From Aphelenchoides besseyi (Eukaryota; Nematoda; Chromadorea; Rhabditida; Aphelenchoididae), in the NCBI GenBank assembly GCA_024699855.1, contig JAMPIQ010000002.1, positions 10,602,001 through 10,666,000 of the forward strand: 64,000 nucleotides of DNA. Reading direction: 5' to 3'. The position numbers and the translations under genes are program-made. Positions 24,755-34,975 of the stretch are shown in pieces (within the stretch, counting starts at the first letter, position 1; every line of letters starts with the position of its first letter). Below the pieces are notes generated by a model. That model worked only from the letters and a program-made list of their open reading frames with translations, ran no database searches and was not told the origin of the DNA.

Positions 24755-25356
24755 CAGGGTGTCCCAGCTAAAGCTGAAGGGTTTAAACGCTTATAACTCT
24801 TTTTGTAAATAATGAATTTTGATGCGGTTTTTGCGTTTGATAATCAAGGATAAAGAATTTTGTTTTGCGTTATATGAATTCTTAATTTCGGTTGGGAACA
24901 AATCGAAAAATTGGGATTTCTGGAATCGGTCCTTTTTTGACCCGCTTTTCTCTCTTTCGTTCGGTTTTATCCGATTTTGTGATGTATTGGTCAGCTCAAC
25001 AAAAAGCATTCTATGTCTTGGTTTATGCGAAAACTGGAAGTTCAACGTTTGTTCAACGACGATTCACAAGTCATTACGGTTTTAATTGGCGTGCTCCTGT
25101 TCTAGCAGCGTCAAATTTCGGTCGATGAACAGAAGAATTGTTGGAACGCGGCAATTGTGAACCACAGAGAAGTCGGTTATGATTGGTTTCCTCTTTCTTC
25201 TCAAATTTGTTTAGTCTTACGGTAACTCAGGAAGCGATTGACGCGGTTTTGAAACAAGTTCTCGACGTTGACGGCAAACATATTGAAGTTTAAGCGATAA
25301 ATTTTTTGAATTTTTTCTGCTGAACGAACCACCACCTTGCAAATTCGATCACCCTG
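24755..25356 (+). mobile_element. Internally deleted mariner/Tc1-like element
   Basis: The element starts CAGGGTGTCCC and ends CACCCTG. It thus has short terminal inverted repeats and is flanked on both sides by TA, the target duplication used by Tc1/mariner elements. It is 602 bp long. Inside, plus-strand frames resemble the helix-turn-helix N-terminus common in such transposases (FYVLVYAKTGSSTFVQRRF near 25000-25060). A C-terminal tail-like frame (EAIDAVLKQVLDVDGKHIEV) lies at about 25234-25292, followed by a stop. The catalytic DDE core is missing and the remaining frames are shifted, so the copy cannot move by itself. Confidence 0.65.
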
Positions 25357-25819
25357 TAAAACTTGCGACTTGCAACGAGATCCGGATCTTGTGAACTTTA
25401 CGTTAAATAACAGCGTGTTAGACTGGGCATTTTAAATTGCAAATTATAGGTGTCATTAACTACCATTTGAACGCTGTGACTAAGATGAACTCCAGCTTCA
25501 GCATTGCCAATCTCTGCGGCGATATGAACCAAAGCCAAGATCAGAATGGTAAGTTCTTGCAAATTGATGAGTAGAATCAAAGTTAAAATAATTTGGCGTT
25601 ATTTGTTTTCTTGGTAGTTTTTGTTTCTTATAAGTTTAAAGACAATTTTATAAGATGGGAATCAAAAAAGTTTGCCGATCGAATGGTCGTTTGGGATCTT
25701 ATTAATTGACTTAAGCGGAAGGAAACTGAAGATAGAGGCGTTTATATCTCAATTGAAAATTTGGGTAAAATGATTGAAAAATCTATAAGAACTAATTAAC
25801 AGATTCGCAAGAACAAGAA
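25357..25819. other. Promoter-proximal region of the FoxG gene
   Basis: AT-rich sequence with no supported gene. It probably includes the promoter or a 5' leader of the forkhead gene. Confidence 0.35.
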
Positions 25820-26788
25820 ATGGATGAGCAAGTGCAGGATATGGAACCAGAGCACGTGGCTGATGAGCCCGATTCAACAACAAACGACAAGTCCAAACCT
25901 CGGTTCAGCTACAACGCCTTGATAACGATGGCACTACGTAACAGCAAAAGTGGAAAGTTGACTTTGAACGGCATTTACGAGTACATCATGGAAAAATATC
26001 CATTTTACAGGTCAGACTACTCAATAAAACGTTTAATTAATATCGTTGGTTTCAGAAAAAAACGTCGTGGATGGCAAAACAGCATTCGGCACAACTTGTC
26101 GTTGAACAAGTTTTTTGTAAAAATCCCGCGGACGTACGACGATCCCGGAAAAGGTATGTTAAATGACTACGTCATTTTCACAAATCTTCTAATTTTAGGA
26201 AACTACTGGACACTTGACCCGACGTGTAATGATGAGATATTCATCGGCAGTGCAACTGGAAAACTTCGCCGACGTCCAGCATCATCTCGAAACCGTAGCA
26301 GCACTTTTTCGTCGCCGTACAACGCAAATTCCGGTCGGGTTTTGGCTGTTTTTCCTCGGTCAATTAACTCACCAAGCAATAATTCGTCGATGTCGCCGCC
26401 TGTTTCTCGTCCAGCAACGATCCAACCTGGAATTCTGACTGCCGAACAGATGACTATTTTGAGTCTTCATCAAGCATTGGCAAATGTTGCCAGCCCTCAC
26501 CGGGTCTTACCTTTTTTTCCTCCTCCTCCACTAAACTCGCCAAGCAATAATCTTCCCGTATTTTCCAATCCGGAGGTTCAACAGCAACTCTTGTTAGCAG
26601 CTGCCTCTCAGCTTCGCACAATTCCATCGATGTCGGCGCCTTTTGCTCGTCCAGCAACAATTCAACCCGGACTTCTGAATGCCCAACAGATGACGATTCT
26701 TCATCATCAAGCATTAGCAAATCTTGCTAATCAATCCAATCCTTATTTCTTTCTTCAAGACAAAACGGACCCTTCGCCTCCGTCTTGA
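25820..26788 (+). CDS. fkh-2: FoxG-type forkhead transcription factor
   Basis: The ATG at 25820 is followed by about 30 acidic residues and then a complete forkhead domain. It reads [38 protein letters not shown], then [20 protein letters not shown] and [14 protein letters not shown]. It ends [16 protein letters not shown]. The FIG-T-TGKLRRR end and YDDPGKGNYW are characteristic of FoxG (BF-1), the class of nematode fkh-2. Two introns interrupt the domain (about 26012-26056 and 26155-26199). The C-terminal 180 residues are Pro/Ser/Gln-rich and contain a tandem duplication of about 27 residues. The family regulates neuronal fate and ciliated-cell differentiation as a nuclear DNA-binding protein. 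The class is well supported. The symbol is assigned by class only. Confidence 0.82.
   Translation: MDEQVQDMEPEHVADEPDSTTNDKSKPRFSYNALITMALRNSKSGKLTLNGIYEYIMEKYPFYRSDYSIKRLINIVGFRKKRRGWQNSIRHNLSLNKFFVKIPRTYDDPGKGMLNDYVIFTNLLILGNYWTLDPTCNDEIFIGSATGKLRRRPASSRNRSSTFSSPYNANSGRVLAVFPRSINSPSNNSSMSPPVSRPATIQPGILTAEQMTILSLHQALANVASPHRVLPFFPPPPLNSPSNNLPVFSNPEVQQQLLLAAASQLRTIPSMSAPFARPATIQPGLLNAQQMTILHHQALANLANQSNPYFFLQDKTDPSPPS
26408..26727 (+). repeat. Coding tandem duplication in the FoxG C-terminus
   Basis: Two copies of a segment beginning RPATIQPG lie at about 26408-26490 and 26648-26727. They read [17 protein letters not shown]… and [17 protein letters not shown]…, each followed by a HQALAN motif. 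The DNA is also alike, so this is a recent internal duplication. Confidence 0.75.
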
Positions 26789-27329
26789 CCGGTAGCTTGG
26801 CGTTGGATCATTACCTTGCGTTTTTTCATTTTATACTTTTGAATTTGTTGATTGTTTGTGTTATTCTCACCGTTCGTGTTTTCCTTGCGTTGCCTGCCGT
26901 TTGTAAGCCTTCATCCCGAAAAATGCAAGACAGTTGCGGGACTCTCGAATACACTTGTTTTGATCGAATAAATAAATTCTCTGTAGTTTTTGCTTGAAAC
27001 AGATTAGCTCAGGGTCGCATAAGACGTTGAATTTGGAGATTAATAAAACGGCGAATATTAGGTAAGAAAACGATTTTAATAGAACACAACAAAAGCTTAA
27101 AAACAAATCTTATAGTCGAAACTCGAATTATCTAAAGGAGTATTAGTGAAGCCACATCACGTACGCCAACGTGATTTAGTTGCTTACTCTCGAACAATCC
27201 GTTCAGTTGTGTACAATCATGCTGGTCGATTTGAGCAACCTACAGACTTCTTCTTTTCCGCGAATCAACACCGAAACTTCTCAAGCAAATCCACGAAACG
27301 AATCAATTGAATGTACTAAAGTGAATCGA
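26789..27329. other. 3' flank of FoxG and non-coding sequence
   Basis: No supported gene. An AATAAA-like motif lies near 26969, which could end the FoxG transcript. Confidence 0.35.
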
Positions 27330-28060
27330 ACAAAAATGAGTGAACTAATTGTCAACGTTTCCGGTCGTTGATCAATCGAGTCTGAACACACAAGAATCAA
27401 TTTCAGAAAACGTCGAAAAAGTTCAATAAACCAATTCTGATGACGAGATTCTCATTGTTGAAAACCGACATTTGATTCCGGGCCAATACTCCACTTCGTC
27501 TACCAACACGCACATTCACCATCCACTCAAGTAACCGAAGATTCCGAGCACAAAACCACGCGCACTGTTATTTCAAAGATTTTGGCTACAAAACAGCATG
27601 ATCTTCTACAATTATACATGGGTAATTTGAATTCGTCAGTCAAAATTACTGAGTTGTTTGAGAGCCAACCCAAATTCGATTATGCTCTATTGTTTGTTTT
27701 ATCAGCAATTCTCCGCAGCAATTTCTATTGCGATCATTAAAAGTACTGACTGAGCATTTAATTAGAAGCGGATTGGGATGAACCGAACATACTCGAGCAA
27801 GCAGTCGAGTTGTTCAACGGTCCAGTTGTTTTGAACAAAAAAGAAGTCGGTTATGTCTGCTTTTTCGAAAAACCATACGATGATGAGGCTTCAGTGGAAA
27901 GAATTGTCGATTTAATCACAAAAATCAAGTGGACTGACTTGTCGCTCAATACCATCGATCTCTTCGAAGCGATTATTCCACCCTTGAACAAAACGTATCA
28001 ATGGAGAACTTCGGTTTTCACATCTATTGTCGAACGTTGGTTTTTAACTTGACAGTAGAA
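27330..28060 (+). pseudogene. Unrecognised, probably degraded gene
   Basis: Stretches that look coding are broken by stops and frame changes. NSDDEILIVENRHLIPGQYS (about 27434-27493) follows an in-frame stop. ISKILATKQHDLLQLYM (about 27570-27620) can be spliced to EADWDEPNILEQAVELFNGP (from about 27767). A clean 80-codon frame beginning inside that segment ends at 28052. DDEILIV resembles a SUMO-interacting motif. I recognise no family. The last two blocks have normal splice borders, so a functional gene with a different 5' structure remains possible. Confidence 0.35.
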
Positions 28061-28120
28061 AGGAAAAACTGTTTCAGGATTGCCATTGAGTTAAGCCACT
28101 TTTGTCAGCGATTTGGTTAT

Positions 28121-28519
28121 TTACAAGTTGAATACTCCCTCTGATACTTCTATCAACTGATTTCCGTCTTCAATTCTGTTCTCGTTTTTGTTGAATAAAA
28201 GGATCTTGTTAAAAGAGTCACGAAAATAAGTTGACTGAAAAACAAGTGGATAAACTAACAAATTCCCGGCAAATAAATTTAGCGCGCAAACGTCGGCGAT
28301 TTTTCTTTTGGTGTAAGAATCGAGATTCAAATGGGGCAAATGATCGTAGCCATCGATCCTACAATTTTTGAACATCCGGATATTAGGGACTTGTAGTCCC
28401 TGAAACAGAGAACTTGTTTGTAAACATTTGAAAGTGCAAAGTAAACTGACTATCCATCTCATGCCAACGATTCTATTCGTCTTAGCAAGTAGTATTAAAA
28501 AACTTATAGTCGATTTCAT
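28121..28519 (-). CDS. Hypothetical protein
   Basis: A 132-codon frame starts MKSTISFLILLAKTNR and ends EVSEGVFNL. An in-frame TTTCAG near 28397 could mark an intron. No family is recognised and no second exon was found, so it could be a chance frame or a gene fragment. Confidence 0.25.
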   Translation of the reverse strand: MKSTISFLILLAKTNRIVGMRWIVSLLCTFKCLQTSSLFQGLQVPNIRMFKNCRIDGYDHLPHLNLDSYTKRKIADVCALNLFAGNLLVYPLVFQSTYFRDSFNKILLFNKNENRIEDGNQLIEVSEGVFNL

Positions 28520-28623
28520 TACACGAGAAGCTGGAGAAATCTTCGAGAAACAACTGTAGCTAATAGGTTCTAATGAATTAGTCGAGATTTTTGCTGTTTG
28601 GCCTCAAACTTTGATACTATGAA

Positions 28624-28890
28624 TTCTATTCATGAGTATTTGGAACTGCACATCTTTGATGACTTTTACGCCAACAGTCAAATGGTCTGAACATCTTTTC
28701 ATCACGATGCCAATCGACGGTGTGTAGCACACCTCTAAACGTCGCACACACCAAACGATTGCCGATGATGTGAGGCGGGGTTAAAGGCCACGAACTGCTG
28801 TTGTATCTCTGCACATTCGAACACCAAACAGAGCACCTCAATATCGACTTCTCTCTCTGTCTGACGTTTGTTTTGGTTTAAAACACAATC
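28624..28890 (-). CDS. Possible small protein with an Sm-like segment
   Basis: The frame MSVDCVLNQNKRQTEREVD would need a frame change or small intron near 28790-28840. It would then join IIGNRLVCATFRGVLHTVDW, a pattern like the first strands of an Sm/LSm fold, and end at the TAG following AVPNTHE. The join is not secure and the similarity is weak. It may be a relic. Confidence 0.25.
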
Positions 28891-28977
28891 GACCGACATC
28901 TTCGGCAATCCGACCAAAAAGAACAGAGAACAAGAAATTGGATGAAAAAGCAGAGGGAAAGATCTCTTACTGAGCAT

Positions 28978-29503
28978 CTTGTTTTCGCCTCAAATATGCG
29001 TCCCGATTTCTGAATCGGTCTCTGAGATTGTGGGTTTGAAAATCGATGAATTGGACTTGTAAGGCTTATCGGAGTGATTACTCATTCGAGGTCTGTAGAT
29101 TTCTTGCAATGCCGACTTTTCTGTTTGTATATGAACGTGTGTTTCGAATGTTTTTACTTTTAATCTTGTCATCAACACTGTCAAATTTGTTGAGTTTTTA
29201 ACAAGTGTTTTTTTTAATCAGCAGTCAAATGAACGGAAACTCCCGCCACGACAATAACCCTAAGAAGCGAACATATTTTGCTGGTTTCCTAAAGCACATG
29301 TGCTTAGAAATTTCTCGTTATTCGATGTATAAACTCGTGGATATGTTTGATTTCGTGTATAACATCGACTTTTTAGTTTGGGTTTTACCGGCGGCGATAG
29401 TTGGCGGCAGCATACGAAATTGACTGTTGGGTTGCCACATCGTTGAGATCTAAGAACGGTGACTTAGATCAAATTTTGAACGAATTGAGACGATTCTTTT
29501 CAG
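28978..29503. other. Intergenic gap
   Basis: No supported gene. A plus-strand frame at 29226-29423 (MNGNSRHDNNPKKRTYFAGF…) has a hydrophobic end, but no domain or splice context that I can confirm. Confidence 0.3.
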
Positions 29504-31994
29504 ATGTTACGGCCATTTCTGTTCTTTTCAACGTTTCTCCTCATCTCAGCACGTGCATTCGAACAATCGGAACGAAGATACGAAGGAACACAAGACGCCG
29601 AAGATGAGTGCTTGGTCTACGAGGACGAAGTGATTTTTCTCGACTCATTACAACCAACACCCAGCGCTCAGTATGAACAACCGAGTTCGCTTTCAGATCA
29701 GACGTCAAACAAGTGAGCGCGATTGCAATCTACCTTGTCTTGATAACAACATTTCAGTTTGAATTATTTGCCTACGAAACAAAAAACCGGCAAATATGAA
29801 GCCTTCGAATTGTTGGACAAACTCTATGAATCACAAGGACCAATTGAGTTTCTGGACACTTTGCGACCTGTCGGAGAACCGGATATTGAGCTTCTGGACT
29901 CGATTTCTGCAACCCCACGGTCAGTTAATTTCAACAACAAAATATTCGAAATTGATCAGACATAGTTATATCAGTCGACTTTTAGATCGTATGAAACAAC
30001 CACGATAAAGAGTATTGAACAGCCAACGACTGGCAAATACGATGGTTTTGAGTTGTTGGATACTCTCTACACAACAACGGAACCCATCGAGTTTTTGAAC
30101 ACCTTGCGACCAATTCAAGAACCAAGCGTCGAGTATTTGGATACGATTGCTACGACAAAACGGTCAGTTAAACGTTAGCTCTTAATGGAAACCATATATT
30201 TTAGTTATTCGACACAATTGCCGCCATCAACTACTCACGCTTCAACAAGTTCAAACATCTTTGATAGTTTGTACGACCGTTCACCAATTGCTAGCACCTA
30301 TGCACCCAAATCGTCAACTATGCAACCAGTTGTTACACGCAAACAGTTAGTTTATCCACGTACGCGCAATAACACGGAAAAATCTTTCAGTGATTTCACG
30401 CAATTGCCATCATCAGCTACGCACATTCCGACTAACTCGTACACTTCAACTAGTTCATACATTCCGACGACAACTTCAAGTTCACCCATTCTGACAGCCA
30501 CTTCAAATTGGTACTCTCCAAAAACATCGACCTCCTATGTGGCAAAACCGCCAACTGTGAACATTCCGAAGAAACATTACGTTGTCCAGCCTGTCAGAGA
30601 TCATCTGGAGATTCCTGATCGAAACCCTTATTCTTTGCCATTGAATCCAACTCCCAGCAAAGCGGAACCAGTCTTTGATCAATTTGACGACTCAAGTCTG
30701 TAGGTTACCGAAATAATATAAACGACTTAATGTTTTGTTTTTACAGTTTTGGTAGTTTGTATGATCGCTCACCAGCTGCTAGCACTTACGCACCCAAACC
30801 AACAAACATGCGACCGATTCCTACAACCAAGCGGTCAGTGATTTGTTAGCGTTTAACAACATCCGAATGTTTCAGTCCCTTCACACGATTTCCAGCTACA
30901 ACGTACATTCCCCCAACTTCAAAGTCTTTTATCCCGAAAATGTCAAAATCAAACGGTCCAAAAGCTTCGACTGTAAATATTCCGAAGAAGAATTACGTCG
31001 TCCAACCTGTCAGGGATTACATGGAGGTTCCCGATCGAAGTACTTATTTCGTGCCATTAGATCCAACTCCCAGCAAAGCGGAACCAGTCTTTGATCAATT
31101 TGACAACGCACGTTTGTAAGTTACTTGAAGCATGTAAACAATTTAGTTTTTGGCGTTTCCAGATTCGGTAGTTTGTACGATCGTTCACAAGTTGCTAGCA
31201 CCTACGCACCCAAGCCGTCAAACATGCAACCTTTTGCCCCAGTGGTTGATGAATTCGTAACACAGGACATGACCTATTCATATGCTCCGAAATATTCGGT
31301 ACTGAAACCTGCGGAACCGGTTCTTGATCAATTTGGTTATGGGGATGTGATTTATCCACGTTCAAAGCGTGCGGTCAACGATTCAAAACGAAAATGCTTG
31401 AAATGGCGTCCAGTTAGTTTATAAACTCATTGATTGCATTTACTCAAATATTATAGAAGAAAGTTGTGCCCGACACTAAGATCGACACTCCTTCTGTCGT
31501 TTTGGAGACCTCCACTCATTCTACGCAAAGCAATCGTGAAGTTAAGACGCTTTGTGTCGGACATCATCTGAACGATTTGGTGGCAATTGGAAATTGCAAG
31601 AAGTTTTATGTTCGTTGCAGTTCAGAGCCAAAATTAATGATGTGCACAAGACACGGTGAAATCTTCTCCAAAGCTTTGTACGGTTGTGTATCCAAATCTG
31701 AGGCGCCGGAGTGTCCCTCGTTTGTTGTCGCACGTCCGATCAGTGCAACCATTCCAATTGCTCACAACGGTACTATGGATGAGTTTTGCCAAGTGCGAAC
31801 CGACGGATTCTATCGTCATTTCTCCGATTGTTCACGAGTAATTCAGGTTTGTGGAGATAGTCGAAACTGTTTTTAATAGTCAATTTTAGTGCTTCGACGG
31901 CGACGCTTTCGAATATCCATCTTGTCCAAAGAAGCTGGTCTTCGATGAGAAACGTGGTCTTTGCGAGTACAAACGAAATGTTCCGGGTTGTTAA
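29504..31994 (+). CDS. Secreted repeat protein with two chitin-binding (peritrophin-A type) domains
   Basis: The ATG at 29504 begins a signal peptide (MLRPFLFFSTFLLISARA). At least eight exons join in frame. The first part carries two copies of an acidic repeat (FELLDKLYESQGPIEFLDTL and FELLDTLYTTTEPIEFLNTL). The middle carries three copies of a SLYDRSPIASTYAPK-like motif and two of a PSKAEPVFDQFD unit, separated by introns at matching positions. The C-terminus has two six-cysteine chitin-binding type 2 domains, LCVGHHLNDLVAIGNCKKFY… and FCQVRTDGFYRHFSDCSRVI… ending KRNVPGC at 31992-31994. Such proteins bind chitin in eggshell, pharyngeal lining or cuticle. Which tissue applies is not known. 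Confidence 0.78.
30245..31250 (+). repeat. Duplicated exon modules in the chitin-binding protein
   Basis: The SLYDRS…STYAPK unit recurs near 30257, 30754 and 31166. The longer PKK(H/N)YVVQPVRD…AEPVFDQFD unit recurs near 30568-30700 and 30975-31110. Each unit ends at an intron with a nearly identical CGGTCAGTT or TTTGTAGG/AAG donor context. The array therefore grew by duplication of exon-plus-intron blocks. Confidence 0.65.
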
Positions 31995-32090
31995 CTGTCG
32001 CCAACTGATCTCTTGTAATCTTAATTAGTTTTGTTTATTTCTCATATTTCTAATCATAAGCAGTTCGTGTGAAATTAAATCATATCCTCA

Positions 32091-32096
32091 AATAAA
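32091..32096 (+). terminator. Poly(A) signal of the chitin-binding protein gene
   Basis: AATAAA about 100 bases downstream of the stop codon. Confidence 0.5.
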
Positions 32097-32361
32097 TGCT
32101 ACAAATTGATAAAAACAGTCACATGACGTTGTATGGAGATTGACTATCTTAATAATCGTGTGTGGTCTCGCGGAATGTCCGAAAGATCGCAGTTTGCAGC
32201 TCAATGGATGTGATGCGTAATCTCGATAACAACAGAAAAAGTTCCTGGTGAATTGTATTTAACTATGACTACAATGTGAAGAACATAAAATAAACCTTAA
32301 CAAAAACTTTTACAGGTACGTACAAGGATGTTTAGTAGAGGATCACGAGTGTTTCAGTAAG

Positions 32362-33409
32362 ATGAAGTTCTTTTCGACTGCCACTCATCATCGACGAGCA
32401 TTTTACATTGGAAACATTTTGTTTTGGGTGAGTTATTTTAACTGCATATTGTCTATTTAAATGACTTTAGCTTCTTGGCTGGGCCTCTTTGGCAGTTGGA
32501 ATTTATTTGTACATTGAACACCACAGATATGCAAACTTAGCACCGTCCAGCTATTCGGCAATGTCTACTGCCGGATTGTGTGTTTGTGCAGGTTGTACGG
32601 TTGTTATAATGGCATTTATCGGTTGTATCGGTGCATCTATTGGCTCCAAATGGCTTCTTTATCTTGTAAATCTACGGCTTTACTGCAATTTATGCCCACA
32701 ATTTTAGTATACGACATTTTTGGCTTTGCTTATACTTGTACAAACCACGACCGGAGCTATGGGATTTCTTCACGACGATCTCGCTCGAGAACGAGTTAAA
32801 CAAAGCCTCTACTCGACAATCAATCGAACACATCCTGTGCCAACGGGACCGCAATCAAGATTCGGTGTTACATGGGACTACATGCAAAAAACAGTAAGTG
32901 GATTTTGTTCATTATGTCTTACTATTCTTTTCAGCTGCAATGTTGTGGTGTGGAAAATTTTATGGATTGGTACTACGCTACTCAATGGCCTACAAATCGC
33001 TTTATACCCGACAGTTGCTGTAATCCTTCTGCATTTCAAGCGAATGCATCAATGAAAAATTGTGGTACAATTGAAAACCACAAGGACTATACCTTCAAGC
33101 AGGTAAGAGCTTTCAAATGGTTGTACGTAAACGTGATTGTTCTATTTAGGGCTGTTACGAGCTTTTTGCAGATTGGCTTCTACATCATCTGATGGCTGTG
33201 AAAATGTTTTCCGTTTCATTTGTGCTTATTGAGGTAAAAATAACCAACTAAGTTAGTAATCGGATTCTTATTCGAAGGTTATTCTTCTGATCCTTACCGC
33301 TATACTGATTTCGGATATTCGAAAATTCCAGAAACGTCGAGAACCAACTTATCGTTTTCAACGAGATCGAGATGGAGATGACAGATTGTTTTCTGAACCG
33401 AATCGTTAA
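32362..33409 (+). CDS. Tetraspanin
   Basis: The ATG at 32362 lies just after GTTTCAG, a likely trans-splice site. Exons join to give four membrane helices. TM1 includes AFYIGNILFW…LLGWASLAVGIYLYI, TM2 AGLCVCAGCTVVIMAFIGCI, TM3 YTTFLALLILVQTTTGAM, and TM4 MFSVSFVLIEVILLILTAIL. The large extracellular loop has the hallmark CCG (LQCCGVENFMDWY) and PDSCC, plus two more cysteines (KNCG, GCYE). A basic, Arg-rich C-terminal tail ends at TAA 33407-33409. Tetraspanins organise plasma-membrane microdomains. The precise orthologue is not assigned. Confidence 0.88.
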
Positions 33410-34125
33410 ACAATTGCAATATCTTTTCGAAACCAATTAACCTCAAAGTACATTTACGTCCACTGGAGAGATGGGTAGAAATTTGGGTGCATTCATTTCT
33501 TAAGCGATTCTTCGTTTTATCCAATTTCAATGTTAATTTATTTTTGCATAGTTCTGAACACTTACTCTCAATCTCATTTTTGCTTAGGCGAACAGCGTGG
33601 ATATTTGTTGGGAAGTTGCTCATCAAATGGACGCTTACATTTACTTTTAATGCATTCGTCGATCCGGACAACCAACGAGAAGTTTTCATTTACTCTGTCA
33701 AGTCGAAAAGGTTACTTAGTTGTCATAAACTCATTGTGTAAACGAGTTTTATTGGCAGTAGAATGACGAACACGCAAACGATTTATGCATATCATTTTGT
33801 CTTAAGAGCCCAATACATGTGTTTTTGTTCGAAACCTTTTTGAACAACATTCGCCTCGTATTTTAGTGCAAAAGTTTGCGATTAACTTGACAGTAAACGT
33901 ATAATGTGAAGTTGAAGGATAAAAATAATAACAATTGTTCCAAGTTTGAAAGCCAACCTACGACATAAACTGGGGATTATGAAACGATGAAGAGCTAATT
34001 ACCGTTAAGTACGTGGATTTTATTGGAAAGATAAAAATTGTGCAAAACTGCGGTTTCACTTCGCAAAACTACATTGATATCCATGCAATCAAAGGGGTTC
34101 AAGTTTTAAGAGTAAATTCGAAAGT
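33410..34125. other. Convergent intergenic region
   Basis: No supported gene. A TTTATT at 34018-34023 is an AATAAA on the minus strand and probably ends the small heat shock gene transcript. Confidence 0.4.
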
Positions 34126-34975
34126 TCAGTTGTTTTGAATGGCCAGTTGTGGCAACGGGCAGGAAACAGTCAAGACACCGTCATTACTTAAGACACTGGA
34201 AATGTTCTCCGGATCTGTACCACGAGGCAACATGAATTCCTAAAAACTTAATTGAACAATAACCTCAACTAACAACTCACTTGATTGTATTCCCGAAACA
34301 CGGTACGCGATGCACTCTTCTCTTCATGCTTCGCATGAACAAGAAGTCGATTGTCAACGGCTTTCACGGTCACTTCTTCTGGTCGATACTGTGCAACATC
34401 AAAGCTGCAATAGTGGCGAGAGTGCGCTTTACATCAACATATTTCGACTCACCGCAATCGAAGTGTCTTTCCATCACTTTCGTCCTTAATCAACGGACTA
34501 CGCAAGTTATCCAAATATGGATCGTAAATTGGTTTTGTGGACATCAAGTCGCCGCCGTTTAATGGAGCAGGCCCTCGTCCTAAAACAGGCGAAATGAAGA
34601 GAAGACGGTCGAACGGCACGTGTTTATTGGAAACCGCAAAGTCGGTTGTTCGTCCAAGTGCCAAACAAAAGACTTCGGTTTATTGGAAATGAAGTGAATG
34701 AAAAGTTTTCCGCTTTTCATTTCGGACGCGCAACGCAGTAAAAAGAACTCACCGTAATGACGGTCGGATGGAGGAGCTCCGGCTCGATGTGAACCGTCGG
34801 ATGCACTGCTGTACGGACGACTCGGCTTGTAGCCTTCGAATTCGTGTCTCAGCCGTTGCATTTCCTCTTCGACTCGATGCATTTCATTCTCGAAACGTTC
34901 ACGCATGGCATCGAACTCGGTATCCAAAACCGAGTGGTTGCTTCGCGCAACGTTTATCTGACGTTCCGAACTCAT
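34126..34975 (-). CDS. hsp-25: Small heat shock protein (alpha-crystallin domain), hsp-25-like
   Basis: Four exons run from MSSERQINVARSNHSVLD (ATG at 34975) to QLAIQNN with TGA at 34128-34126. The N-terminal region is a charged coiled-coil-like helix (EFDAMRERFENEMHRVEEEM). The alpha-crystallin domain reads SPLIKDESDGKTLRLRFDVA, then RPEEVTVKAVDNRLLVHAKH and REYNQEFMLPRGTDPENISS. It closes with LSNDGVLTVSCPLP. The NRLLVHAKHEEK and YNQEFMLPRG features and the N-terminal block match the nematode HSP-25 type from my knowledge of the family. The predicted role is an ATP-independent chaperone. In C. elegans this type is associated with muscle structures. Confidence 0.8.
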
